A stretch of DNA of 64,000 nt from positions 1,302,001-1,366,000 of the forward strand of contig JAUJPP010000012.1 of assembly GCA_030562195.1 (NCBI GenBank). The letters are read 5' to 3'. This document shows positions 46,906 through 57,303 of this stretch, in pieces. The stretch comes from Nipponacmea schrenckii (taxonomy: Eukaryota > Mollusca > Gastropoda > Lottiidae). Below the pieces are notes generated by a model. That model saw nothing but the letters and a program-made list of their open reading frames with translations. It had not been told where the DNA came from and ran no database searches. The stretch's first letter is position 1; every line of letters begins with the position of its first letter. Both the position numbers and the translations under genes were made by a program.

Positions 46906-47080
46906 TTACGTTACTATTATAGTCACCCAACGTTAGCACATGGTAAAAATCAAATTACCTTAAACCAAGTTTTTGATGTAAATGTAGCAAAGGCAGAAAA
47001 CAAAAATAATTTCGATGCCCTTACAACCACTTTTTTGTGAACTATTCGAGTGTTTCAGTACAGTTTTTACTTGATGACAG

Positions 47081-47410
47081 TGTTGTCGAGAATTGCGTGA
47101 ACTAACGACGTCGCCCTTGGTACGTCGTCTATTAATGTTATGACGTCGTGCAACTTGTAACTATGTAACGTTAACATGGCAGATTTTGAATAGAATGTGA
47201 AACGAACACAAGTAGTTTTTCCTTTCCCTTTAAACCCAAACACAACATGAAGCAACAAACCATAAACCCTCAAATTTAGTGCCGTGACCTGGATTGAACA
47301 TGGACATCGCCAGACTGAAGTCTTTGAGAGCAGGAAGCAGAGCCACAGTGACAAAATCCCTCCGCAAACTTGAGATAGCGAGTGAACAAGAAGTTGTTGA
47401 TCCAGAAGAA
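47081..47410 (+). mobile_element. BEL/Pao-like LTR retrotransposon fragment (LTR, primer site, gag start)
   Basis: A 192-bp block begins TGTTGTCGAG and ends AACCCTCA (47081-47272), the TG...CA form of a long terminal repeat. Five bases on comes TAGTGCCGTGACCTGG, placed like a primer-binding site. A reading frame then opens at 47299 with MDIARLKSLRAGSRATVTKS, like the start of a BEL/Pao gag. It breaks off at 47410, where array sequence resumes. No protease, RT or second LTR is present, so this is a remnant. The superfamily call rests on the short gag similarity and is tentative. Confidence 0.55.
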
Positions 47411-48590
47411 AGTTCAAACTTATCATAACGTTAGGTCAAATCCTTTTAATTTAAGGTTAAAGTTCAGACGTTTCATTACGTTAGGCTGGGTCAAAGGTTA
47501 AACTTTTTAAAACGATAGGTTAAAGGCTAAATCTGTTTAAAAAAAAGTTAAAAGTTTAAACATTAGGTCAAAGGTTACGCTCATCATTATTTTAAGTCAA
47601 AGGTTTAGCAGATTTAACTATAGGTAAACGTCAGGTCAAAACTTATTATTATGCTGGGGCAAAGGTTAACCTCTTTTAACGCTAGGATAAAGGCTTAATC
47701 TCTAAAACAGTAGTTCAAAGATCAAACATTATGTAACATTAGGTCAAAGTTTACGTTAATCATTTATGTTAGGTGAAATGCTAAACAGGTTTAACTATAG
47801 GTCAAAGGTCAAAGTGTGACTTGACACAGTCATAGTTTGACACAACACGACCCGGTATTTTTTGTCAGGACTGTGGGATTTACCTACTCTTTTTGCGATT
47901 TCCATTTGTCTTTAACGCGCACAGTCTGTAGCAGACGGGACTTCGGTTTATTGTCCCACCCTTACGACAAGACGCTTAAATGATTTTGATTTTGATAGTT
48001 ATGAATCTCAGCCAACAAAAAGGTAAGGTAAAAGTATAAGCCTATCATTTTGTTGATCGGAAAAACTTGGGTCAAAGTTTAAATTTGTGATAGCGTTGAT
48101 TATCCTTACTTTAGATAAAAGTAAACTTTATCTATATTTTAGGTCAAAAGTTATTTAATTCAGGTTAAAGTTCACACATATCATACGTCAGGTCAAAACT
48201 TATCATTATGCTGGGTCAAAAGTTAAACTTTTTTACGCTAGGTTAAAGGCTTAATCTCTTATACAATGCTTCCAAATTCAAACATTATGTAACATTAGGT
48301 CAAAGGTTACGCTAATCATTTATGTTAGGTGAAGGTTAAACAGGTTTATCTATAGGTCAAAGGTCAAAGTGCGACTTAATAAGGTCATAGTCTGACACAA
48401 CACGACCAGGTCTATTTTGTTAGGACAGCGACTAGATGCTTAAATGATAGTGAACCATCAAAAATAATTTTGATTGCTATTACAACCAATGTTTACCGGG
48501 CCATCTTGAATCTCGGCCAAACCGGACCAAAGAGCTCAGACCCACAATGTGATTGATTTTGGCATGTACTTTGATCATAGCTAAAAATAA
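47411..48590 (+). repeat. Partial third run of the AGGTCAAAGGTTA arrays
   Basis: It follows the BEL-like fragment and repeats phrases of 31988-32285 and then 34971-35690 and 44440-44580 in the same order, ending at ATAGCTAAAAATAAG (48600). No kinase or small gene is included. It is either a third, deleted duplication unit or independent spread of the array. Confidence 0.8.
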
Positions 48591-48594
48591 GTTA

Positions 48595-48793
48595 TTAAAT
48601 ATTTTTCGATTTCGCTGATTTTCAATAGGCTTCATCCTTGCATGATCATCAACACTCATATCAAGTTTCATCTAAATCCGTTAAGAATTGCACCCTCTAG
48701 AGTGTTTACGAGCAATTGTGGACAGACGGATGGACGGACGTACGGATGGGGTGACGACAATATACGCCCCCCATTTCATGTGGGAGTATAAAA
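48595..48793 (+). repeat. Dispersed (GGAC)n-type mollusc repeat, short copy
   Basis: It contains TTTTTCGATTTCGCTGATTT, CAAGTTTCATCTAAATCCGT, AGAGTGTTTACGAGCAATTG, an imperfect (GGAC)n run and ATATACGCCCCCCATTTCAT. The same series forms the end of the array at 51850-52990. I know this kind of repeat (AAGTTTCAT..., AGAGTGTT.ACAAGC, then GGAC runs) from many mollusc genomes; that is recollection, not a search. It directly precedes the full-length short retroposon. Confidence 0.75.
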
Positions 48794-48818
48794 AGTGTTC
48801 ACTTGCTGGTAAACAACT

Positions 48819-49159
48819 GGTCTTCAACTCTTCCAAGCACAGACAGATAATCAAACCAAACCAAACCAAACCAAACCAAACCAACAACCACCAACAACAA
48901 CCACCATGATCATAACGAGTTTTGGAAGAATGTAGAAGACTGAATCACTCACGCCACACTATCCAGGGCCGAGTTTCACCGCCATGACATTCGTTCCGAC
49001 CAGATCGTACGATTTCTCAAACCACCACCAAACCAACAGTTTTCTAAATCATCCAATTGATTCTAAATCCACTACCAACGACCACCAGAGTGCAACTACC
49101 TAGTTTGCGATATCAGCAATTGCTGGAAGCGAACGTTAACTCGCCATTTACCTACCTAC
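48819..49159 (+). mobile_element. Full-length short retroposon (SINE-like), 13-bp TSD
   Basis: A 341-bp element flanked by CTGGTAAACAACT at 48806-48818 and 49160-49172. It starts GGTCTTCAACTCTTCCAAGC, has an (AAACC)n run, a body with ATCATAACGAGTTTTGGAAG and TTCCGACCAGATCGTACG, and a 3' domain with the palindrome CAGCAATTGCTG, and it ends in (ACCT)n. I find no clear tRNA-type A and B boxes, so its promoter class is unknown. It is the reference copy for the family also present at 27927-28650 and 33409-33508. Confidence 0.88.
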
Positions 49160-49172
49160 CTGGTAAACAACT

Positions 49173-49620
49173 TAAAGTAACTGTGGAATAAAAATAAAGA
49201 AAAAATTAAAGCTATCATGAAGAACTAAAGAACATGATAAATATTAATACATAAAATATGACATTTACTTTCCCTGGGATGAGAAACAATGTACAGTGTA
49301 AAGTGAAGTGAAGTGTTGATCACAACCATTAACTTTCTGTTAAAATATATATTTCAGGTTGTATTGATTTCCATACTGATTATCTAATTATATCTGGATC
49401 ATTCCATGTTAAAGCCTGAGGTAACAAGCATGAGCAATAATGTGTACTCAACTGTTAAAAGTGTTGTTTTAAGCTGTCTAACTATTGGTACGTCTAACTA
49501 ATGGGAGGACACCTCTTTTTTATAATATTAAAAAATGCGACACCTATCGCCGATCGCATTAATTTTAGTCTCTGTACCCCATGTCGCATTAATTTGTTGA
49601 CGCATTAATTTCTAGCCTTA
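49173..49620. other. Intergenic DNA, no gene seen
   Basis: AT-rich, with GAAGTGAAGTGAAGTG-like words near 49300. GCGACACC and GTCGCATTAATT recur at 49537-49612 (GATCGCATTAATTTTAGTC, GTCGCATTAATTTGTTG, GACGCATTAATTTCTAG), a small degenerate triplet repeat that may be the end of a DNA element. Confidence 0.5.
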
Positions 49621-50838
49621 CAGTATGCGGAAAGGCTCTTAAGTGGTGTGCTTCATATCTTAATGGACAGGAACAATGTGGATTGGTAGACAGATGCAGG
49701 TCGGATTGTGTTATTCTTAAATACGGGGTTCCACAAGGATCAGTACTAGGACCGGTGCTATTTACGAACTATACTTCACTTTTTGGTAACATTGTCAGAA
49801 ATCATAATTTGGATTTTCATTTGTACGCAAACGACACTCAGTTGTACATCGCGATAAAAGTAGCTGACGAGAGGAGAAAATCGACAAACTTGAATCTTGT
49901 ATATCAGATACCAGATTATGGATGAAAAAAAAATTTCTTCAACTGAATGACAGTAAAACAGAACTAATTAAATTTGGAAGTGACTCAAACCTTAGGAAAT
50001 CTAGGAACCAGTCAGTCAATATTGGAGACGTCCAAATCCTCACAAGCTCATGTGTACGTAATCTTAGGAGTCCATTTAGATAACTCCCTTAATCTGAAAA
50101 AAACCCATTTCATCACTGTGCTTGTCAACAAATTTTCATCTACACAATATTGGAAAAATTAGATATCTGCTAACTAAAGTTATTAATAAACGGTTAGGTA
50201 ACATTTCGATTAGACTACTGTAATGTTCTACTATACAATATCCCCCAAGAGAACCAAAGTCGGCTTCAATTAATTAAAAATAAAGCTGCCACGAGAGAAA
50301 CCTTTCGATCCCACATTACACCAATTCTTAAACAACTTCACTGGTTACCAGTTCAACAGCGCATACATTACAAGATACTATCTCTAACATACAAAGCTTT
50401 TCAGGCGCCTACATCTCCAGTATATCTTAGAGAACTCATACATCAGTACATTCCAGACCGCACTCTTCGATCTCAAAATCAAATCTTCTTTACGATCCCA
50501 TTAACGAAAAACCAAATTTAGTCAGCTACCTTTTTCATATGCGTCGCCAAAATTATGGAATTAACTTTCTTTTAAAACGAGAAGCTACCCAACCTGCACA
50601 ACTTTTAAGAAATATCTTAAAACTGAACTTTTTATTCAACATTTTAAATAAGAAAGTACTCCACGCTTTATCTTGTATAAGCTGATTTTTATTGAACATT
50701 GTTTTACCTGTTAAGATCAATTTTTAAAGGAAATTTACTTTACAATTGTGTAACCGTAGAGCAGTACTTTTACTGGATTACTCGACAATATTATTATTTT
50801 TATTATTATTATTGTATTATTATTATTATTATTATCAT
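49621..50838 (+). pseudogene. L2/CR1-like LINE remnant (RT C-terminal half)
   Basis: A relative of the element at 39672-42476. It starts with KALKWCASYLNGQEQCGLVD, then YGVPQGSVLGPVLF, a mutated YANDTQLY (Asn in place of the first catalytic Asp), WMKKKFLQLNDSKTELI after a frameshift, and thumb and C-terminal pieces (LKQLHWLPVQQRIHYKIL, near 50330). Several frame changes and stops are present. It ends in an ATT-rich tail at 50786-50838. It is strongly 5'-truncated and inactive. Confidence 0.85.
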
Positions 50839-50884
50839 ATAAATCTTTTTCGCCAAAGACCTGCCAGAAAAACTCATAGGCAAT

Positions 50885-50997
50885 GTCTACGGCCATACCA
50901 CGTTGAAAGCACCAGTTCTCGTCCGATCACTGAAGTTAAGCAAAGTTCGGTTAGTACTTGGATGGATGACCGCCTGGGAACACCGAGTGCTGAAGAC
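50885..50997 (+). rRNA. 5S rRNA-like sequence with internal deletion (probable pseudogene)
   Basis: It starts GTCTACGGCCATACCACG, as animal 5S rRNA does, and continues with CACCAGTTCTCGTCCGATCA, GAAGTTAAGCAA, GGTTAGTACTTGGATGGATG and ACCGCCTGGGAACACC. Its length is 113 nt against the usual 119-121. About five bases are missing between AAGCAA and GGTTAG, where the intermediate element of the internal polymerase III promoter lies. Helix I can still form, with one A-A mismatch. TTTT at 51002-51005 could serve as terminator. It is a single copy directly after a LINE tail, not a tandem 5S cluster. It could also be the head of a 5S-derived SINE. Confidence 0.8.
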
Positions 50998-51099
50998 TCT
51001 CTTTTGCTCCGTACGCGGCTTGTTATATAATTCTTTTTCTCCAAAACTATACTAGTAGTATGTGATGCTGAAACAACAACTTTGTGTCTGTATGCACCA

Positions 51100-51395
51100 A
51101 ATGAAGAACAGGATATAGTAGAGTTCTTAAAGTGTGTTGCGCGATTGTCGGCAACTGGCAGGTTCAGTCAGTTGCCGCAACTGTCGGCCTACGGTAGGCT
51201 GACAGTTCCTGCCGACCTGAGATGGCTAACGACGCAACTATCCTCCTTACGACTGGCGGCAACTTAGATTCAGTCAAATCCAGCGAGGTGCGCATATTCT
51301 ACTCTGGCCTACGAGTTCCAGGTAGTCGCCGACGATCGTAGGCGATCGTAGCGACCTGAGTCAAACCTACTCCGCGACGCAACTGAGTTATAGAG
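51100..51395. mobile_element. GC-rich block with inverted GCAACT/CGATCG words, possible DNA-transposon relic
   Basis: An island of much higher GC than its surroundings. Words such as GTCGGCAACT, GTTGCCGCAACT, GGCGGCAACT and GACGCAACT recur, and GATCGTAGGCGATCGTAG is a direct repeat with palindromic parts. GTCGGCCTACGGTAGGCTGA is also near-palindromic. Such GC-rich, self-complementary ends resemble Harbinger-like elements, but no TSD or transposase is visible. Confidence 0.35.
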
Positions 51396-51849
51396 ATTAA
51401 CCAATCAACCCCCGGGCCGCTTATTTTACTCTCGTGGGTTTGGTGGCGTTTAGTATCCAAGTTTTTTTTGCACACTGTCTCCGATGCCTGATAATATCTT
51501 TACACCGAAATTAAATTTAAATTTAAATATCAAAAACTGAATATTTATAAATCAAAATTGGACCGAATCAATCGTTTCCCTAGTAACATGTGTACTTTTC
51601 ATGTTGTCTTCTCAATTTGTCGAGTTACATAGAATTTAGTGAAATAATCCATATCAAAAACTGAAATATTTAACTAACTCAAGAAACCAGGAATTAAACT
51701 TTCATAGATAACATTTAGGCAAGGGAAAATTCCCATGGAGTTTAAATTTAATAAAAACTTTTCATAAGGAAATAAGTGAAATAATCATTCAACCACTGAA
51801 ATTTTTTTAGGGTTCATATTATCGAAAAACCAAGAATTGTACCTAATAA
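51396..51849. other. Intergenic DNA, no gene seen
   Basis: AT-rich with repeated phrases (ATATCAAAAACTGAATATTT at about 51524 and 51652, and GAAATAATCAT), suggesting a decayed tandem repeat leading into the next array. Confidence 0.45.
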
Positions 51850-52990
51850 CAACTCATTAAATATTTTTCGGTATTTTTATGATTTGCAATAGGGTTCACC
51901 CTTAATAATATTTTGATATTTTTAATTCTTAATAAGGCTCATCCTTGGTTGATATTAAACAATTTCAGCGAGTTTTGTCAAAAAGGAATGTTTAGAGTGT
52001 TCACAAGCCAAAAGTTGAAAGCGCTTTTGAAAACAGGCGCAATAACTGACACTAAATATTTTTCGATTTATCTGATTTTCAATAGGGTTTATCCTTGTGA
52101 GAAAACAAATACTAAAGCCAAGTTTCATCAAAATCCATTCAAAATTGTTCTTTCTAGAGTGTTTGCGAGTTAAATTGAACGCGTTTTCAAAAACAAGGTC
52201 AATAACTTGTACTAAATATTTTTCGATTTTCAATAGGGTTCATCCTTGGGAGACAACAAGTACTCCAGTCAAAATCGCTCAAGAATTGTGACTTGTAGAG
52301 TGTTTACAAGGCAAAAATCCAACACATTTTATAGAACAAGGGCAATAATTCCTATTAAATATATTTCGATATGTGCTATTTTCAAAAGGGTTCATTCTTG
52401 GGTGATATTAAACAATTTCAGCAAGTTTCGTCAAAATCGGTCAATAACTGTGCTTTGTAGAGTGTTTACAAGCTAAAAATTGAACGCGTTTTCAAAAACA
52501 AGGGCAATAACTGATATTAATTTTTTTCGATTTGACTGGTTTTCAATAGGCTTCATCCTTGGGTGATAACAAATACTCAAGCCAAGTTTCATTAAAATCC
52601 ATTAAAAATTGTTCTCTCAAGAGTGTTTACAAGCTAAAATTGAACGCGTTTTCAAGAACAAGGGCAATAACTCATACTAAATGTTTTTCGATTTCGCTGA
52701 TTTTCGATAGGGTTTATCCTTGAGTTATAACATACTCTCACTTTGTAGAGTGTTTACGAGCCATTCAAGAACAAGGGCACAAACTCATACTAATTTTTTT
52801 CTGATTTCGCTGATTTTCAATAGGGTTCATCCTTGCGTGATCATAAACACTCATATTAAGTTTCATCTAAATCCGTCAAGAATTACACCGTGTAGAGTGT
52901 TTACGAGCAATTGTGGACGGACGGACGGACGGACGGACGGACGGACGGACGGACGGACGGACGGATGTGGGTGACGACAATATACGCCCC
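51850..52990 (+). repeat. Tandem array of the dispersed mollusc repeat, ending in (GGAC)n
   Basis: About seven diverged units of roughly 110-170 bp. Each has TTTTTCGATTT, a TTTTCAATAGGGTTCATCCT-type phrase, AAGTTTCATC.AAATCC, AGAGTGTTTACAAGC and CGCGTTTTCAA.AACAAGG. The last unit runs into a perfect GGAC run at 52915-52963 and the terminal TATACGCCCCCCATTTCATG. The order and end match the short copy at 48595-48793. Apparent open frames on both strands follow from the repeat. Confidence 0.85.
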
Positions 52991-53114
52991 CCATTTCATG
53001 TGGGTGTATAAAAATGAACACACAAAACTTACAACGTGAAGTTTCATGGACGCCGCCATGTTGAAATGTATCACATAGCCGTCGAAAACTGAACGAGTTC
53101 GGTGTCATTTGGTG

Positions 53115-55070
53115 CTAAATCGAATTTGCTTAATGATTTTGTGTCCTCCCTATCTCTTTTTGATATTTGGAGAAGGAAAAACCCCGATAAAAAATGTTTA
53201 CGAGACAGCAAACTGTTAAAGGGGTGTTCAAACAATCTCGCCTTGATTATGTTTTTGTAAGCTCTCAAATTCTTTTATTATGCACTTATTGTTTTATCAC
53301 ACATACTAGTTTAAGTGACCACAGCTTTGTGTCCTTGATTCTGAATTTTAATAATGTTGAGAGGGGGCCTGGGCTCTGGGTCTTGAATAACTCTTACTTA
53401 ACGAATTCTGATTATAATGTTCAGATCAAAAACGAAATCAGTCAAGCTATCAAAAGTCCATTTATGAAACAGGAGCCATTAATATGGTGGGACAATCTTA
53501 AATACAGATTAAAGCAATCTTCCATTTTGTTTGCGAAGAAATTTAGAATTTTTTAATCTGATAAATGTTCTAAATATTTCATAAACTTAGAAAAGCAAAA
53601 ACAAGAATCGTATTCCATCAAGTCTTTGATTACACAAGACGGTGATTCTGTTAGTGACACTATGGATATTCTTGATGAAACTGTACGATTTTATTCAAAT
53701 TTATATAAAGAAGAACCAATCAATATGGACAATCAGGCTACACTTTTTGATCTTATTGAAAATAAATGTGATAAAACTGATCGGGAATTTTGTGACTCAG
53801 ATGTAACTTTGAATGATCTTTTTGAATCACTCAAAGGAATTCAGAGAAACAAATCACCGGGTCGAGATGGTTTAACAGTCGAATTCTATCAACAGTTTTG
53901 GGATGTTTTGGAACCTCTTTTTTTGAAGTTATTTTGGAAATAGAAGGGCTTGATGAAATGACTAGGTCGATGAAAATGGGGGTAATTTCTCTTTTCTACA
54001 AAAACAGAGGTGACAGAAGATCCCTTAAGAACCTGAGGCCTATAAGTTTACTAAACGTGGACTACAAAATCTATTCTCGATCGCTTGCTCTAAGACTGAA
54101 GACAACTTTAGAATCTATTGTTTCCAGTGACCAGTCTTCATGTATCCCTGGTAGATATACTGCCACAAATATTCATAATATAAGGGACATAATTGATTTT
54201 GAAGATATGGGAGATATTCCTCTATACTTACTTAAATTAGACGTTTACACACTCTTACATGTTTACTTTGTTAGCAAATTTTGGTTTTGTTGTTCCTTTT
54301 GTTAATCGTCTAAACTGCTTTATAAAATGGAATCAGGAGTTCAGTGAAGGTAAATGGGCATATATCTAATTATTTTCCAATACATAGATCACTCAGACAA
54401 GGATGTCCAATTTCTGCCATATTATATGTAATTTCTGCTCAACCCTTGAATTTATTATTAAAAGCAAACAGTAGTATCAACGGTATTAGAATCCCTGGTA
54501 CTGATGCAACATCCTTTGTGTACCAACACGCTGATGATACTACCATTACAGTAGTGATTTACATTCTGTTGTTCACACTATGTCAACCCTTGATTTATAT
54601 TGTTCTGCATCAGGGACTAAAATCAATGCAGGTAAATCAGAATTACTATTGGCTGACACTGCTGCTATTGATGACACCCATAGAAATTTATTAAGTGTTA
54701 AAATTGTTACTGACTGCACCAAACTTATAGGCGTTCATTTAGGTCCAGATAGAGATAAATGCTAGATTTTGAATTGGGAACCTAAAAATGGCCAAAATTC
54801 AAAAGGTATTGAATATGTGGAAACAAAGAGAACTAAATCTGAAAGGACGATGCTAAGTAGTAAATGTTTTATGTCTTTCATCTTTATGGTACATACTTCG
54901 AGTTGTCGATATACCTGAATGGGCACTGAAAAAGTTAGATCGTGTCATAAGGAATTTTATTTGGTATGGAAAACCACCTTTGATTAAAGCTACCTCTCTC
55001 AGCCATTATCAGATCAAGGTGGTTTCAATGTTGACGTCATCAATATCAAGCTAAGAATGGACTCTTTCAG
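53115..55070 (+). pseudogene. L1/Tx1-like LINE remnant (endonuclease end, RT)
   Basis: The sequence reads FDIWRRKNPDKK then, after a frameshift, KQSRLDYVFVSSQ and LSDHSFV (endonuclease C-terminus), YFINLEKQKQESYSIKSL (linker), NKSPGRDGLTVEFYQQFW and LKNLRPISLLNVDYKIYSR (RT fingers), DQSSCIPGR, LRQGCPISAILYVI and HADDTTI (palm), then a decaying C-terminal part. GRDGLTVEFY and RPISLLNVDYKI are typical of the Tx1 branch of L1. There are at least five frame breaks and no poly-A tail, and both ends are truncated. It is much older than the L2-like copy at 39672. Confidence 0.85.
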
Positions 55071-55955
55071 ATAAGTTTTGCTATCACAATATTTTAAATG
55101 TTCAGATGACCAAATATGGAAGCATCTCATGTCGTTTTTCTTAATGAAATATAAGAAAATGAATTGTACTTTTAAATTGTTGTTTTTACCCCTTTGTCCA
55201 TTTGACCCACTTTTTTATACGCAAAATAAAAAAATACCTACTCGTAATATTGAATATTATTTGACCTAATTTTCAAGGTTATAGATTTAGTGGGTCACAC
55301 CATCCGTAGCCGTTAAAGTGACCTAATTTTGAAAAAATCGAAATTTGAATAATTCGAAAAAAAATACGAAATTTAAAAATCGGTCTCCAAGAAAAGGTAG
55401 ATAATGATCCGATGTATCTTTGTGTTAAATTTCATCAAAATTGGTCTATCAATAGTGTCTTAATTTCGGCTTTAAGAATTGTCACGAAAATTCAAATGGC
55501 GGCCGATATGGCAGCTTGACCTAATTATTTAGGGTCAAATCTATTACTATTGACAAGTTATTTATAAAACAGTTTTCACTTTTTACCTAGCTGTTATAGA
55601 CCGGAAGCTACGTAATTACGTCATTTGAGGCTAAACCGGAAGTGGAATTTTTTTTCTTCAAAATTTTCAAAAATTATAATCATATCGACCATCAACTGGT
55701 AAAGTTTCAAAATATAATCACGGTCTGAAATATTTGCCTATGACCCTTGAATATTGAATTGCAAATCGTGGGTAAAATATTTAACCGAATTGCATAAAAC
55801 CTATGATTGTTAGTTGACAAATACATTGAAGTTTTTAAATCTGAAGATCCAGTCGAAATTGAACTGAAAATAAACTTGGTAAAGCAAAAAAACCTCAGAG
55901 ATAGAACTTCCGGTTTTGTTTTATTTGATAATAGAAATCATTCAAGATCAACTGT
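55071..55955. other. Intergenic DNA, no gene seen
   Basis: AT-rich. The phrase GTGACCTAATTTTGAAAAA occurs near 55318, with related TTGACCTAATT phrases near 55260 and 55515. AAACCGGAAGT-like words occur near 55600 and 55635. No coding sequence is supported. Confidence 0.5.
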
Positions 55956-55959
55956 AGAT

Positions 55960-56980
55960 TTAGAATTTCTGTAGGCCCCTACCTTTTATCAGTTTGTCTA
56001 TAAACTCATCGGAGAATCGAAAAAAAAAATAATCCAAACAATTACAATACGTTTTCGACCAAAGTCGAAATACGTAATAAGAATGCAAAGAAACTACAAA
56101 AGGAAGGGAGATAGAGGATTTCGAAAAATAAAACAGACGACATACAATCAATAATGAGTCCACAAAAGGATAAATGGGACGTAACTCTTTAATAACTATT
56201 TAAGAAGGACTCAGTCCACCAATTCATTTGCCATCTGTTTCAATGTTAAATCACGAAATTCAACCTTCCATAACATTTTCAAGAAATCTCGTTGAAAACT
56301 TTCCTATATGTCACATGAAAGCCTGACCAATACTTGGTTTCTGTGCCAAATTTCAATATACTTTAACCATGAAAATTTTGAACTAAACAAAATGAAAGTA
56401 AACCACTACATGTTATCAACATCCGCTTGACTGTCACTGCACACAAAACCACTACTTTTAGAAATAACCTTCTGCCAAATAAATTTCTCATTATCTCAGA
56501 AATTCTGAAAGAAAATGCAATTTCAGACATCAAATTTCAAATCTAAACCAAAAATTAGTCAAAAATGGGCATGCAAACCCCCCATAGGAAGGGAAAAAGA
56601 GGATTTCTAAATATAATCATTAGCATAAAATGTTTTTGTGGTCTGAGTCCAGAAAACTAATTTTAGACTTATTTCGCTTTTAAATTTCTTCATGGTTTAC
56701 AAAATCCGAAGGAACACAAATATTTCAGACACAAAAAATCCAAATCTTGCAGAAAAAGAAAAGTAAAATGGCTGTTGAAAGATAATTCGGATTGAATTTT
56801 CACAATCAGTAATATAGAATATTCTAGGAATATAATCATAGATATAAATAGCTATTTGGGGAAAACCCATCTATTTCCTACATTCTTCGTCATATTATAA
56901 TTATTGAAAGAGAAGTAGTTTTCATTTACCCACTATCTACCCAGTTAGATAAACATCCAAATACACGATCAAAGTTTAGG
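55960..56980. repeat. Long direct repeat left of the RING-H2 gene
   Basis: It includes a 450-bp module (about 56210-56660) with TTCATTTGCCATCTGTTTC, TAAATCACGAAATTCAACCT, CATGAAAGCCTGACCAATAC and CAACATCCGCTTGACTGTCA. The module recurs at 61468-61935, 62757-63235 and 63262-63700. The flanking part (56690-56980, ending AAACATCCAAATACACGATC) recurs at 63690-64000. No coding sequence. Confidence 0.9.
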
Positions 56981-57303
56981 AGTAAATAACAGTTTTCTTA
57001 TGTCAAAAAACAACTTATCAGGTAAGAATACTTTAGTAAATTTTACTCATTGATTTTAGAAACCAGCCACGTAAACACTTCTTTATTAGTACATACTGAC
57101 ATGAATCAGAATAATAAAATATAATGAAATATGGCAGAGATTTTGAGAGTATTTTAAAGCTTCTCGTCACCTTTATTTCTATTATCCTAGATATTTTTAC
57201 CTAGAGCTACCTTGGCACTTTCCTTCCAAAACTTCTGTCTGTAGTCATCTCTTGTGTTTCAGTTTATACGTGGAATACTTTATAATTACCCACTAAATCA
57301 CAA

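Larger units (their letters stand above)
37525..47078. repeat. Segmental tandem duplication, unit 2
   Basis: It begins at the same GTATCAGTAGGCCTAGGC as unit 1 and ends at the same TTACTTGATGAC. It carries the second two-exon gene, the arrays, the intact kinase and the inverted arrays. Specific to this copy are the L2/CR1-like LINE at 39672-42476 and the half fold-back element at 43408-43868. A 500-N gap lies where unit 1 has the MULE region. After 47078 a BEL/Pao-like LTR and then a partial third run of the arrays follow. Confidence 0.9.

Noticed and set aside
47067..47426. Minus-strand open frame of 119 codons
   Set aside because: It is antisense to the LTR and gag-like start, which has the better explanation on the plus strand.
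48681..48909. Short open frames on both strands over the (GGAC)n run and (AAACC)n
   Set aside because: The protein text (RTDGRTDG-like, NQTKPNQT-like) is translated simple repeat.
52863..53108. Minus-strand frame with SVRPSVRPSVRP
   Set aside because: It is a translation of the GGAC tetranucleotide run, not a protein gene.
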